A DNA stretch of 64,000 nucleotides from Alkalicella caledoniensis (GCF_014467015.1 NZ_CP058559.1:3534001-3598000), one strand, 5' to 3'. Counted from the first letter of the stretch, positions 18,375 through 27,345 are shown. Notes: generated by a model not told the origin, from the letters alone. A program made the numbers and translations.

Positions 18375-19222
18375 TAGATCAGGCCCATGGACTCAGGGAA
18401 CTAAAACTAAAATCCCAGGCTAAATATAATAATACAGAAGTAATAACTGTTACCAGTGGAAAAGGTGGAGTTGGTAAAAGCAATACAAGTGTTAATCTAG
18501 CCTTGTCAATGGCTTCCCTTGGAAAAAAAGTTCTCCTTATCGATGTAGACATTGGGCTAGCTAACGTAGACCTTCTCCTTGGTATATATTCAAAATATAC
18601 TTTGTTTGATTTTTTTAATGGGATGCAAAATATTGAGACCATAATACAAAATGTAGCTGAGAATATGGATGTAATTTCCGGAGGGTCAGCATTTACTGAT
18701 AGTGACTTAATCGAGAATATAGAGCGTAGGAAGCTAAACCTAGAGCTTGAGAAGATATTAGGATATGATTACATTATTTTTGATACTGGTGCCGGCATAA
18801 CAAAAAGCGTTACAGATTTTTGTCTTATAGCTGACAAGGTTTTAATGGTAACCACCCCAGAACCTACAGCAATTACTGATGCATATGCCCTGTTAAAATC
18901 TTTATATAAAAAAGATAAAGATATTAAAATAAATATTGTAGTTAACAGAGCTACTAACTCAAAAGAGGGGGAAGTAACAGCAAATAAACTTATAAAAGTA
19001 TCGGAATCATTTTTACACCAAAAGCCTGTTTATGTTGGTCACATATCTGATGACAGTCAAGTGCAAAAAGCTGTAAAGATGCAAAAACCGTACTCACAAG
19101 CATACAAAGAGTGTTCTGCAAGTAAGGATATAAGAATACTAGCAAATAAGATTATTGGTATTGAACATGGAGACAAAAAGAGGGGAATTATCAGTTTATT
19201 TGGATCTTTTTTCCTAAGATAG
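18371..19222 (+). CDS. flhG: FlhG (YlxH), MinD-like ATPase controlling flagellar number
   Basis: A 283-residue MinD/ParA-type ATPase with the deviant Walker A SGKGGVGKSN (about 28–37), the switch region VLLIDVDIGLANVDLLLG and the IIFDTGAGI Walker B region. FlhG activates the FlhF GTPase and limits flagellum assembly. The N-terminal peptide (DQAHGLRELK) matches the FlhF-activating DQAxxLR motif of the family. A C-terminal tail, IISLFGSFFLR, could be a membrane-targeting helix. Confidence 0.95.
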   Translation: MIDQAHGLRELKLKSQAKYNNTEVITVTSGKGGVGKSNTSVNLALSMASLGKKVLLIDVDIGLANVDLLLGIYSKYTLFDFFNGMQNIETIIQNVAENMDVISGGSAFTDSDLIENIERRKLNLELEKILGYDYIIFDTGAGITKSVTDFCLIADKVLMVTTPEPTAITDAYALLKSLYKKDKDIKINIVVNRATNSKEGEVTANKLIKVSESFLHQKPVYVGHISDDSQVQKAVKMQKPYSQAYKECSASKDIRILANKIIGIEHGDKKRGIISLFGSFFLR

Positions 19223-19232
19223 GGGGATTTTG

Positions 19233-19616
19233 ATGGAAAAGAGGAATTTTTATCGGCTGAACTACAATTTAAGTTTTGATTTTGTCATACTTAATCCTGA
19301 ATCCATAGAAGCCATATCTAATCCCATGATTGGGGTGCTTAAGGATTTAAGCGGAGGAGGTCTAAGTTTTTCATCTGAGGAAGACGTAGAACTTGACCAA
19401 CTCTTGGAAGTTAAAATTAATGATGGAAAAAGCTTAATTTTAGTTTTGGGTAAGATTGTGCGTAAACAAAAACTAGAAAATCATTACTTATATGGATTGG
19501 AATTTGTTTATATCGACGAAAAAACTCAAGATAAATTAGTTCAGTTTATTTTTAACGTTCAAAGAAAAGAAAAAGTAATGAAAAAATTAGGAGGTGGTAC
19601 TAATGGATTTGAATAA
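19233..19616 (+). CDS. PilZ domain protein, probable c-di-GMP receptor
   Basis: A 127-residue protein consisting of one PilZ domain. Both c-di-GMP binding motifs are visible: RxxxR (RNFYR, residues 4–8) and DxSxxG (DLSGGGLSF, about 45–53). The ATG at 19233 follows AGGGGGATTT; TTG 19230 is an alternative. It sits between flhG and cheA, the slot used by cheB in Bacillus. By analogy with YcgR-type proteins it may act as a motility brake, but it lacks the extra N-terminal YcgR domain, so the partner is unknown. Confidence 0.88.
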   Translation: MEKRNFYRLNYNLSFDFVILNPESIEAISNPMIGVLKDLSGGGLSFSSEEDVELDQLLEVKINDGKSLILVLGKIVRKQKLENHYLYGLEFVYIDEKTQDKLVQFIFNVQRKEKVMKKLGGGTNGFE

Positions 19617-21552
19617 TTATCTGCCAATCTATTTTGAAGAAAGTGAGGAGAACATACAGATAATAAGCGATAGTTTACTTGAACTAGAGAAAAACCCTAC
19701 AGATGTACAAGCTATAAACGAAATATTTAGAGCTGCGCATACATTAAAAGGAATGTCTGCTACAATGGGTTTTCAGTCAATCGCAGATCTAACTCACGGT
19801 ATTGAAAATTTTTTAGATGAATTAAGAAATGGGACTAAAACCTTAAGCACTAATTCATTAAATACACTATTTAAGGCGTTTGATTTCCTTTCTGAGGGTT
19901 TAAATAATATAAAAACAGGTAAAAATGATCCCATTGATTTATCGATCCTTAAAGAGTTTGATGAAAAGCCCGGCTCAGTAGAAGTGAGTCTGCAAGTTGA
20001 AAAAACAACTTCAGACATCAATGACTACGAGCAGTATGTGATTAGTAATGCTTTTGCTCAAGGATTTAGTGTTTATCACATAGCTGTGGAATTAAATGAA
20101 GATTGCTTATTAAAATCTGCTAGAGCCTTTATGGTATATAAAGAATTAGAAGCAATGGGAGAAATAGTAAAGACTATGCCCACTGTTCAACAGCTTGAGG
20201 ATGAGAAATTTGACAAAACCTTTGAAATTTGGTTGATCACTAAAGAAAGTCAAGCAGAGGTGGAAAAGGTAAGTGAAGTGCCTGAGGTTAATAGTGCTCA
20301 GATCACGTTGGTGGATAATGATGTGAAAATAGAACCACAAAGCAAAGATACCAATACTCCTGTGGAAAAACAAAATAATCCATCTCAACAAGTTGTCCAA
20401 GCTAAAAGTCAGGCAACAATAAGGGTTGACTTAAACAGACTAGATTCTTTAATGAACTTAGTATCAGAGCTAGTAATTAATAAAACTGGCCTCAACCAAA
20501 GTGTGAATAATCAAAATCAATCCATGGTAACTGAGGGTTTAGAACAACTACATAGAATAACAACAGAACTCCAAAACATTGTAATGAGTCTTAGAATGGT
20601 TCCAATTGACAGGGTTTTCAGTAGGTTTCCACGTATGGTTAGGGATACGGCAAAGGATCTCCAAAAAGAAGTTGAACTGACTATTATAGGTAAAGAAACA
20701 GAGCTTGATAGAACAATTATTGACGAAATTGGTGACCCATTAGTGCATCTAATTCGAAATGCAATAGACCATGGTTTGGAAAGTAAAGAAGATAGAACTA
20801 AAAATGGAAAAAATGCACAAGGTAAAATTACACTAAAAGCATATCAAAGCGGTAATGAAGTATTCATAGAAGTGAGCGATGATGGTAAAGGTATTGACGC
20901 AAACAAAATCGCCCAATCTGCTGTGAAGAAAAACTTGATCTCTGAAAACGATATGGTTACCATGGACGAACAACAAATTCTTCAACTAATATTCGAGGCG
21001 GGATTTAGTACAAAAGATGTTGTAACTGACTTGTCTGGTAGGGGTGTAGGACTAGATGTTGTAAAAACCTCAATTGAATCTTTGGGTGGAGGAATCGAAA
21101 TATATACAGAGCTAAACAAAGGTACAACATTTACCATACATCTACCCTTAACACTGGCCATAATACAAGGTCTTTTAGTTAGTGTAGGAGAAGAAAAATA
21201 TGCTATACCATTATCTTCAATTGTAGAGACGGCAGCATTTGACAAAAAATCAGTTAAAAAGGTAGGTCAACAAGAAGTTTTAATGTTTAGGGACTCTGTG
21301 CTCCCTCTACTAGATTTAGCTAACGTCTTAGATACAGAGCCTGACCGTGAACAAGAACTATCTATGGTTGTTGTCAAAAAAGGTGATAGACAAATTGGCT
21401 TAATTGTTGATAATCTAATAGGTCAACAAGAAGTAGTTATTAAGCACCTTGGAGATTTCTTGGCTAATATTAGAGGTTTTGCAGGAGCCACCATTTCAGG
21501 AGATGGAGAGGTTATACTTATACTTGATACAAACTCACTGTTTTTCAATTAA
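19603..21552 (+). CDS. cheA: CheA, chemotaxis histidine kinase
   Basis: The 649-residue kinase has a P1 phosphotransfer domain with His46 in RAAHTLKGMS, then a P2 CheY-binding domain (about 140–220). A Gln/Asn-rich linker, P3 dimerisation, P4 ATPase (HLIRNAIDHGLE, DDGKGID, GRGVGLDVV) and a C-terminal CheW-like P5 domain follow. It phosphorylates CheY. The start ATG at 19603 has AGGAGGTGGTAC upstream and overlaps the end of the PilZ gene. All catalytic blocks are intact. Confidence 0.97.
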   Translation: MDLNNYLPIYFEESEENIQIISDSLLELEKNPTDVQAINEIFRAAHTLKGMSATMGFQSIADLTHGIENFLDELRNGTKTLSTNSLNTLFKAFDFLSEGLNNIKTGKNDPIDLSILKEFDEKPGSVEVSLQVEKTTSDINDYEQYVISNAFAQGFSVYHIAVELNEDCLLKSARAFMVYKELEAMGEIVKTMPTVQQLEDEKFDKTFEIWLITKESQAEVEKVSEVPEVNSAQITLVDNDVKIEPQSKDTNTPVEKQNNPSQQVVQAKSQATIRVDLNRLDSLMNLVSELVINKTGLNQSVNNQNQSMVTEGLEQLHRITTELQNIVMSLRMVPIDRVFSRFPRMVRDTAKDLQKEVELTIIGKETELDRTIIDEIGDPLVHLIRNAIDHGLESKEDRTKNGKNAQGKITLKAYQSGNEVFIEVSDDGKGIDANKIAQSAVKKNLISENDMVTMDEQQILQLIFEAGFSTKDVVTDLSGRGVGLDVVKTSIESLGGGIEIYTELNKGTTFTIHLPLTLAIIQGLLVSVGEEKYAIPLSSIVETAAFDKKSVKKVGQQEVLMFRDSVLPLLDLANVLDTEPDREQELSMVVVKKGDRQIGLIVDNLIGQQEVVIKHLGDFLANIRGFAGATISGDGEVILILDTNSLFFN

Positions 21553-21567
21553 TAAGGAGGGATATAT

Positions 21568-22026
21568 ATGGCAGTAAATAATGAACAAAAGTTTGTAATA
21601 TTTAAGCTTGAAACAGAAGATTATGGTATCGATATCTTAAAGGTACAAGGTATTGAAAGAATGCTTCCAATCACTAGAGTACCTAAGACTCCTAGTTTTG
21701 TGGAAGGTGTATGTAACTTGCGAGGTAGTATTGTTCCCGTAGTAGATTTAAGGAAAAGATTTAACATTCAAGAAAAAAACCATGATGAAAACACAAGGAT
21801 CATAGTTGTACATATGGAGGAATTAAAGGTAGGACTTATTGTAGACTCGGCAAACGATGTTATAACAATAAATTCTGAGGATATAGAACCAACTCCTTCT
21901 GTAATAGATTCAATTGATAATAAATTTATTAGTGGTGTAGGTAAACTTAAAGACCGACTAATAATTATACTAGACTTACTAAAAATTCTAAACAAAGAAG
22001 AGATTATTGAAATACAAGAAATGTAA
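21568..22026 (+). CDS. cheW: CheW, chemotaxis coupling protein
   Basis: A 152-residue CheW-domain protein starting NNEQKFVIFKLETEDYGIDI. It contains PKTPSFVEGVCNLRGSIVPV, the core that links receptors to CheA. AAGGAGGGATATAT precedes the ATG. It is followed by cheC in the same operon. No receptor (MCP) gene lies in the window, so the receptors must be encoded elsewhere. Confidence 0.97.
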   Translation: MAVNNEQKFVIFKLETEDYGIDILKVQGIERMLPITRVPKTPSFVEGVCNLRGSIVPVVDLRKRFNIQEKNHDENTRIIVVHMEELKVGLIVDSANDVITINSEDIEPTPSVIDSIDNKFISGVGKLKDRLIIILDLLKILNKEEIIEIQEM

Positions 22027-22038
22027 AGGGGGGGTAAG

Positions 22039-22656
22039 GTGTTTGACTATTCGTTAAAACCAATCCAACTAGACTTACTAAAAGAGCTTGGTAACATAGG
22101 AGCAGGAAACGCAGCAACTGCCCTCTCTAGTATTGTCTCTGACCAAATAGGTCTCAATGTACCTGAAGTTAGCTTAGTATCTTTTCAGGAAGCAATGGAT
22201 TTTGTAGGCGGAGAAGACATGGTAGTTGCCTCTATCTATTTTAGAGTAGACGGATCATTACCTGGCAACATGCTTCTTATGTTACCTTTAACTTCAGTTA
22301 AATTTATTCTTGACTTTTTATTAAAGGAAGAAGATATAAACTTCTCTAAACTTGATCCTTATCAAACTTCTGCCCTTACAGAAATTGGCAACATTCTCTG
22401 CGGAGCCTACTTAACAGCATTATCAAACTTCACACAACAAAATATGTATCCATCAGTGCCAGCCCTATCAATTGATATGGCCGAAGCTGCATTGAGTTTA
22501 CCTCTTATCCAAATGGGGGAAATTGGGGATAAAGCGTTACTTATTAAAACTACGTTTACTCATGGGGGGAAGGATGTATCTGGAAATTTTTTCTTCATTC
22601 CAGAAATCGAGGCCTTTGAAAAGCTCATGAGTTACTTCGGTGTGGAAAATGCTTAA
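22039..22656 (+). CDS. cheC: CheC, CheY-P phosphatase
   Basis: A 205-residue CheC with two phosphatase active-site helices. The first is LKELGNIGAGNAATALS (Glu16/Asn19) and the second is LTEIGNILCGAYLTALS (Glu115/Asn118). CheC removes phosphate from CheY-P and binds CheD to form an adaptation circuit. The start is a GTG after AAGGGGGGGTAAG. Its last codons overlap the start of cheD. Confidence 0.95.
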   Translation: MFDYSLKPIQLDLLKELGNIGAGNAATALSSIVSDQIGLNVPEVSLVSFQEAMDFVGGEDMVVASIYFRVDGSLPGNMLLMLPLTSVKFILDFLLKEEDINFSKLDPYQTSALTEIGNILCGAYLTALSNFTQQNMYPSVPALSIDMAEAALSLPLIQMGEIGDKALLIKTTFTHGGKDVSGNFFFIPEIEAFEKLMSYFGVENA

Positions 22657-23146
22657 AGATAAAAGTGTGATTAAAGTAGGAATGGCAGAGTTGAGTGTGT
22701 CTAAATCTCCAGACACTTTAAAAACCACAGGCCTCGGATCTTGTGTAGGGGTTTGTGTATATGACGCAAAGGCAAAAGTTGGCGGTATGGCCCATGTCAT
22801 GCTGCCTGATAGTAAAAGTGCAAGGCAAGCTACAACTGTAATTGGTAAGTATTCTGACACTGCCATTAATGAATTACTTAAAAGATTATCTGACTTGGGT
22901 GTTAATAGGAAAAATCTGATAGCAAAAATTGCAGGTGGTGCTCAGATGTTTTCCTTTGCAGGTGGCAGTGAAATAATGAAAATAGGACATCGGAACATTG
23001 AGGCAGTAAAAGAGGATTTATTAAAGCACAGTATTAGACTTGTAGCTGAAGATGTAGGTGGAAACTATGGTAGAACCATAGAATTTGACCTAGATACTGG
23101 TGATCTTTCTATACGTAGCGTAGATAATGGAACAAAAATACTTTAA
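22649..23146 (+). CDS. cheD: CheD, chemoreceptor glutamine deamidase
   Basis: A 165-residue CheD with the catalytic cysteine in TTGLGSCVGVCVYD (Cys32) and histidine in GGMAHVMLP (His49). It deamidates receptor glutamines and is modulated by CheC. I chose ATG 22649; GTG 22640 is possible and adds three residues. The overlap with cheC and the conserved cheC-cheD order support the call. Confidence 0.96.
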   Translation: MLKDKSVIKVGMAELSVSKSPDTLKTTGLGSCVGVCVYDAKAKVGGMAHVMLPDSKSARQATTVIGKYSDTAINELLKRLSDLGVNRKNLIAKIAGGAQMFSFAGGSEIMKIGHRNIEAVKEDLLKHSIRLVAEDVGGNYGRTIEFDLDTGDLSIRSVDNGTKIL

Positions 23147-23158
23147 AGGTGTGGTTCT

Positions 23159-23914
23159 ATGGAGAATCTCAGTTTATGGCGTCTTTATAGACAAGGTTCA
23201 GCAGAAGCAAAAAATAAATTAGTTGAAGAATATAGTAGCCTCGTTAAAATAATAGTTGGAAGACTATGTGTTGGGGATAAATTCGGACAACTGGACAAAG
23301 ATGATTTAAACAGTTGGGGGATAGTGGGTCTTTTAGAGGCCATAGAAAGATTCAACCCTGAGCTTGGCATAAAGTTTGAGACCTATGCCAGTACACGCAT
23401 ACGAGGGCAAATAATTGATATTATAAGAAAATCAAACTGGATTCCCAAGGATGTCAAATCAAGCATTAAAGAACTGGAACTTGCATACCAGCAATTAGCT
23501 GCTACAGATGAACCAATACTTGATGAAAGTCTCATGAAAATACTCAATGTAAATGAGAAACGCTTAAAAAAAATACAAATGTTTGCAAGTCAAAGTAATT
23601 TAATTTATCTTGATAACTTTATGAACTTAGATGATGAAAATGAAAGACTTATCGATAATATACCTGACCACACCCAGGTTAACCCCCTTGAGGAACTTAT
23701 TTATAATCAGGCGACTGAACAGCTTACAACAGCAATAAAGAAATTATCGGAGAAGGAACAAATAGTTCTTTCCCTATATTATTACGAGGAACTAACGTTT
23801 AAAGAAATATCTGAAATACTTCAACTAAGTGAAGCGAGGATATCACAAATTCACAGTAAAGCAATTTTTAGACTGAGGGGTTTTCTAAATAAGAACCGAA
23901 GAAAAAGTAGCTAA
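23159..23914 (+). CDS. sigD: SigD (FliA), sigma-28 factor for flagellar genes
   Basis: The 251-residue sigma-70-type factor has region 2 with FETYASTRIRGQIIDIIRKS (about 71–91). Region 4 has EKEQIVLSLYYYEELTFKEI and a helix-turn-helix SEARISQIHSKAIFRLRG. It directs transcription of late flagellar, motility and autolysin genes, and is held by FlgM until hook completion. It is the last core gene of the fla/che operon, as in Bacillus. The ATG has a weak AAAGGTGTGG ribosome site. Confidence 0.96.
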   Translation: MENLSLWRLYRQGSAEAKNKLVEEYSSLVKIIVGRLCVGDKFGQLDKDDLNSWGIVGLLEAIERFNPELGIKFETYASTRIRGQIIDIIRKSNWIPKDVKSSIKELELAYQQLAATDEPILDESLMKILNVNEKRLKKIQMFASQSNLIYLDNFMNLDDENERLIDNIPDHTQVNPLEELIYNQATEQLTTAIKKLSEKEQIVLSLYYYEELTFKEISEILQLSEARISQIHSKAIFRLRGFLNKNRRKSS

Positions 23915-23928
23915 AGGAGTTGATTTTC

Positions 23929-25332
23929 TTGGTAGAAGAAAATGTTCATGGCTTTGACTTTACAATAACTTTTTCAAAGGATGGATTAGAGGCTTATCTT
24001 GAAATGGATAAAATGGGATTAGACCTTACTGAATCTGAAATTACAGACGTCCTTCAAGAAATAGAAAAGAAGGGTATTGTCCTTAATAGTAATGAAAGTG
24101 AAATTATAGAGCTAATTCAAACATCTACAGGATTAGATAAAATAACCATAGCCACTGGTTTTGCCCCAATAGACGGTACAGACGGCTATATAGAAATTTT
24201 ATCTAAAGAAGAAAAAGACGGAAAGCCTCTTGTACTAAACGATGGGCGAGTAGACTTTTATAATCTAGGCTTAGTTACAAATGTATACGAAAATGATAAA
24301 CTTGCAGTGGTACATGGACCTAAGGATGGAACTGATGGAAAAGACGTTAAAGGAAACATAATCCCCTTTAAGCAAGGGAAAAACCCGAAGATACCCCATG
24401 GTAAAAACATCAAATATAATGAAACAACAGGTGAAATCATTGCTCTTATAAATGGTCAGGTTTCCTTTGGAGAAAATTCTATTAATGTATTTGAAGTTTT
24501 AGAAGTAAAAGATGTTGATTTTAAGACAGGAAATATTGATTTTGTAGGGAATGTTATCGTAAACGGTGCAGTGAAAGATGGGTTCACTGTCATAGCCCAT
24601 GGCGATGTTACAGTAAGAGGTTATGTGGACAGTTCCTTTATTGTATGCAAAGGTAACCTAACAGTATCTGGGGGGATACAGGGGCGTAATAAAGGTAAAG
24701 TGGATGCAGGTGGAAACGTAGTAGCCCGCTACATTGAAAACTGTGAAATAAGAGCAGGCGGTTCAATAATAGTGAAAGATGCTATAATGCACAGCAAAGC
24801 CTATGCTAAAGAAAAAATTATCGCCGTTGAAGGTAAAGGTTTATTAGTCGGTGGTTTAATTAGTGCAGGTAAAGAAATACAGTCTAAAACAATGGGTTCC
24901 CACCTAGCTACTGTCACTGAGCTTGAAGTAGGAGTAAACCCGGAACTTAGGGAAAGGCTACAAAGCCTTGCTAAAGATTTAAACCAGAAGATAGATGAAA
25001 ATAAAAAAGCTAAGCAGGCCCAAAGGATTTTGGGCGTAAAGCAAGAACAACTACTAAAAATAGGCAAAGACCTTCCACCGGAACAAAAAGGTCTGTTAAT
25101 AAGATTAAAGTTTACAACAAAGCATTTAGATGAATCAATTAAAACACTACAAAGCGAGCAACAAGAGCTAATGGAAAAACTACTATCATCCGCAAGCGGC
25201 TCCATAAAAGGACATAAGACTGTATACCCAGGGGTACGACTAACAATAGGTACTAAGAATCGCAATATATCAGATATATTATCCACATCAACATTTACCC
25301 TTGCTAGTGATGGAGAAATAACGATCTCATAA
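23929..25332 (+). CDS. FapA family protein (DUF342)
   Basis: About 467 residues. An N-terminal region with NGQVSFGENSINVFEVLEVK leads into a glycine-rich right-handed beta-helix made of short repeats (VNGAVKDGFTVIAHGDVTV, AGGNVVARYIENCEIRAGG). A C-terminal coiled coil covers about 325–430. DUF342/FapA proteins are common next to flagellar sigma genes in Firmicutes; their function is poorly known. I chose TTG 23929, nine bases after AAAGGAG. TTG 23920 abuts that site and would add three residues. Confidence 0.85.
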   Translation: MVEENVHGFDFTITFSKDGLEAYLEMDKMGLDLTESEITDVLQEIEKKGIVLNSNESEIIELIQTSTGLDKITIATGFAPIDGTDGYIEILSKEEKDGKPLVLNDGRVDFYNLGLVTNVYENDKLAVVHGPKDGTDGKDVKGNIIPFKQGKNPKIPHGKNIKYNETTGEIIALINGQVSFGENSINVFEVLEVKDVDFKTGNIDFVGNVIVNGAVKDGFTVIAHGDVTVRGYVDSSFIVCKGNLTVSGGIQGRNKGKVDAGGNVVARYIENCEIRAGGSIIVKDAIMHSKAYAKEKIIAVEGKGLLVGGLISAGKEIQSKTMGSHLATVTELEVGVNPELRERLQSLAKDLNQKIDENKKAKQAQRILGVKQEQLLKIGKDLPPEQKGLLIRLKFTTKHLDESIKTLQSEQQELMEKLLSSASGSIKGHKTVYPGVRLTIGTKNRNISDILSTSTFTLASDGEITIS

Positions 25333-25349
25333 GTTAAGAGGTGAAAGTT

Positions 25350-25664
25350 ATGGGTTTTAGGCCTATAGACTTACAAATATCTATACCTAAAAGTGGAGAA
25401 GTAAATAAGGTTCAAAACAATCAAGGAAGTGAATTCAATCAGCAATTTGCACAACAACAGTCTCTACAAAATACAAAAAATAAACAACGCCAAGTAGTTG
25501 AGACTAGTAAATCTGAGAGTAATAACGTAAAGAACAACAAAGAAAAAGATTCTCATAATCAAGATAATCAACAAGATACTCAAAACAAAGACAATAAAGA
25601 GAAACGAAATACTAAACATGTCTTTGATCCTTCGCGGGGAAGATATATAGATATAAACATATAA
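25350..25664 (+). CDS. small hydrophilic protein of the motility operon, unknown function
   Basis: A 104-residue, very polar protein. Only the N-terminus (GFRPIDLQISIPKSGEV) looks conserved in character; the rest is an Asn/Gln/Lys-rich, probably disordered stretch ending in FDPSRGRYIDINI. It has a clear AAGAGGTGAAAG site before ATG 25350 and is spaced like the other operon genes. It is not recognised as a characterised family. Similar short proteins with RPIDLQ near the start occur after sigD/FapA genes in Clostridia, to my recollection. Confidence 0.65.
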   Translation: MGFRPIDLQISIPKSGEVNKVQNNQGSEFNQQFAQQQSLQNTKNKQRQVVETSKSESNNVKNNKEKDSHNQDNQQDTQNKDNKEKRNTKHVFDPSRGRYIDINI

Positions 25665-25682
25665 GAGGTAAGGTGTGACTAA

Positions 25683-26108
25683 ATGCTAAACGATATACTG
25701 CTTGCAATTGGTATAACTACTGTAATCATAGGAATATTCATAACGGTCAGGGAAAAGAGTTCGGAACAAAGCTATAATAATCAAAACAATTATAGTGAAA
25801 TAGAACAATTACATCATGAAATATCTTACTCTTTAAAAAATATCCTTAATGACTCTTTAAATCAAATTGAGTTAAAAACAGAGCATGCTATTCAAAGCAT
25901 AGAACTTAAAGTAGCTGCACTTAAACATGAATCTGAAGAAAATAAAGAATCTACTAGGACTAAGAATAAACTGATTACAAAACATAAAGATATTTATGAT
26001 TTGTACACAGAAGGTTTGTCGCCAAGGGAAATCGCCATTAAACTTAACCGTGGAGTAGGTGAAGTGGAGACGATAGTTTCACTTCTAAAGCTAGAGAGGG
26101 ATAAATAA
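25683..26108 (+). CDS. DUF6115-like single-pass membrane protein (SwrB position)
   Basis: The 141-residue protein has an N-terminal membrane helix (about 3–21), a coiled-coil middle (about 35–85) and a C-terminal helix-turn-helix-like segment, LYTEGLSPREIAIKLNRGVG. This plan and the position between sigD and rpsB resemble SwrB of Bacillus, which activates flagellar export. Sequence similarity to SwrB itself cannot be judged here. The C-terminal segment resembles the DUF6115 family. Its stop overlaps the next start. Confidence 0.6.
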   Translation: MLNDILLAIGITTVIIGIFITVREKSSEQSYNNQNNYSEIEQLHHEISYSLKNILNDSLNQIELKTEHAIQSIELKVAALKHESEENKESTRTKNKLITKHKDIYDLYTEGLSPREIAIKLNRGVGEVETIVSLLKLERDK

Positions 26109-26503
26109 TGGGTAAGTTATTAATAGGATTAGGCTCGGGAATTATCGTGACTTTACTTATATTTACACTAGTACAATCAGAGATGCCAAATTATGATGAG
26201 ACTCGCATAATAACTGAAGCTAAAGAGCTGGGAATGGTTTTTCCCCAGGAAATAGAGGAAGAAATAAGATCTGAAATAATGAGGGAAATTTCAAGCTTTG
26301 AACCTAAAACTGTAGAGATAGAGATTCCACCAAATATCAGTGCTTCTAAGATATCAGAAATTCTAACCTCACATGGATTTGACGGTGAAAAATTTTTACT
26401 TAAAATTTCTCAGTTAGATGTTGCAAACCACATAAAATATGGTACCTTCCAGCTAAATGAAAACTTATCAACAGAAGAAATAATCTTAATTTTAACAAAC
26501 TAA
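26108..26503 (+). CDS. membrane-anchored protein with MltG N-terminal-like domain
   Basis: A 131-residue protein with an N-terminal membrane segment (about 3–23) and a C-terminal domain. The domain's pattern (VEIEIPPNISASKISEIL, then GTFQLNENLSTEEIILIL) resembles the LysM-like region found at the start of the MltG/YceG lytic transglycosylase. The catalytic MltG domain is absent, so enzymatic activity is not expected. It is coupled by an ATGA-type overlap to the preceding gene. Function is unknown. Confidence 0.55.
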   Translation: MGKLLIGLGSGIIVTLLIFTLVQSEMPNYDETRIITEAKELGMVFPQEIEEEIRSEIMREISSFEPKTVEIEIPPNISASKISEILTSHGFDGEKFLLKISQLDVANHIKYGTFQLNENLSTEEIILILTN

Positions 26504-26515
26504 TTTTTTATTTTA

Positions 26516-26546
26516 TGACATAATTACCCCTTTGTTAGGTATAATA
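26516..26546 (+). promoter_or_regulatory. candidate promoter upstream of the 188-residue membrane protein gene
   Basis: A perfect TATAAT (26541–26546) is preceded by ATGACA (26516–26521, five of six -35 bases) at a longer than ideal 19-base spacing. It lies in the 67-base gap after the motility operon and is correctly oriented for the gene starting at 26571. Confidence 0.5.
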
Positions 26547-26570
26547 TTAAACTAATAGAGGTGGTTAATA

Positions 26571-27137
26571 ATGTTAAAAAAAATTAGTTTGTCTTCTTAT
26601 TTACTAGGTGTATTTACTACGATGATTATATTTGCTATCATTTTGGTTTCTATGGGTATCTACTACACCAAATCAGGTATTTCAGTAACCATAGGTGTAA
26701 AAGATATTCCAGCAGTTATTAAGGAAGAGGTTGTTTCAATAGTTGAATATCAGCTTCCTCTGTACATCAATGAACTCAAAGCAGAGATCCCATACATAAT
26801 TGATACAGAGATGACAGGTAAAATGGAAAATGCCAGTATAAAACTAGGGGATGTAGAATATCCCCTGCCTGCAGACTCAATAAAAGCAATTGAAGACGTT
26901 TTCAAAGGACAAGTGCAAGTGGCCATGTTAAAGCTTCTAGAGGGGTTAGATGAAACAATAATAGCTGAAAACATGTCTAAAGACGTTGAATTAAAGTTTG
27001 TGGATTTTATGGATGGCAACATAAATAATAGAGTTTTTACCCTCAACCCCATAAGGCCCCTAAAAATACCAGTGACTGTTTCTTTGTCCTACGAAGAAGA
27101 AGACGCAATACCTGTAGTTATTAATGCTACTGATTAA
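26571..27137 (+). CDS. membrane-anchored protein of unknown function
   Basis: 188 residues with a single N-terminal membrane helix (about 12–32). An extracytoplasmic domain follows, with amphipathic helices (PAVIKEEVVSIVEYQLPLYI) and a C-terminal beta segment (NPIRPLKIPVTVSLSY). No cysteine-rich, catalytic or known binding motif is visible and I do not recognise the family. An AGAGGTGG ribosome site precedes the ATG. It has its own promoter candidate and stands alone between the motility operon and rpsB. Confidence 0.7.
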   Translation: MLKKISLSSYLLGVFTTMIIFAIILVSMGIYYTKSGISVTIGVKDIPAVIKEEVVSIVEYQLPLYINELKAEIPYIIDTEMTGKMENASIKLGDVEYPLPADSIKAIEDVFKGQVQVAMLKLLEGLDETIIAENMSKDVELKFVDFMDGNINNRVFTLNPIRPLKIPVTVSLSYEEEDAIPVVINATD

Positions 27138-27222
27138 AATTATAAGAAGTTAAAGCAAAAACTTTTAATGGAATTTACTGGATTATTTTTAATGATTTTT
27201 TCATTTTATTACTATAAAAAAG

Positions 27223-27251
27223 TTGTTTTTTGGAAACTAATATGTTATACT
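27223..27251 (+). promoter_or_regulatory. rpsB promoter
   Basis: TTGTTT (27223–27228) and TATACT (27246–27251) are spaced by exactly 17 bases, in the 227-base gap before rpsB. It would give an RNA leader of about 105 bases. This is the only good sigma-A match in the gap. Confidence 0.7.
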
Positions 27252-27258
27252 ACGATTG

Positions 27259-27345
27259 TTGTAAAAACACACGTTTAAAATATAAGTGTGCTGGTCCTAT
27301 GAATTTAGGTTGAACACTTGTAAATTTTAAGCGGAGGAAAAAACC
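27259..27345 (+). promoter_or_regulatory. rpsB 5' leader, possible autoregulatory RNA
   Basis: Between the promoter and the ribosome site lies a structured leader that includes a small stem CACAC (27269–27273) with GTGTG (27286–27290). Ribosomal protein S2 represses its own mRNA in several bacteria through such leaders, but I cannot match this one to a defined RNA family. Treat it as a candidate only. Confidence 0.3.

Noticed and set aside
24801-25286. 161-codon minus-strand ORF inside the FapA-family gene
   Set aside because: Antisense shadow of a clear coding region, without its own ribosome site or known motif.
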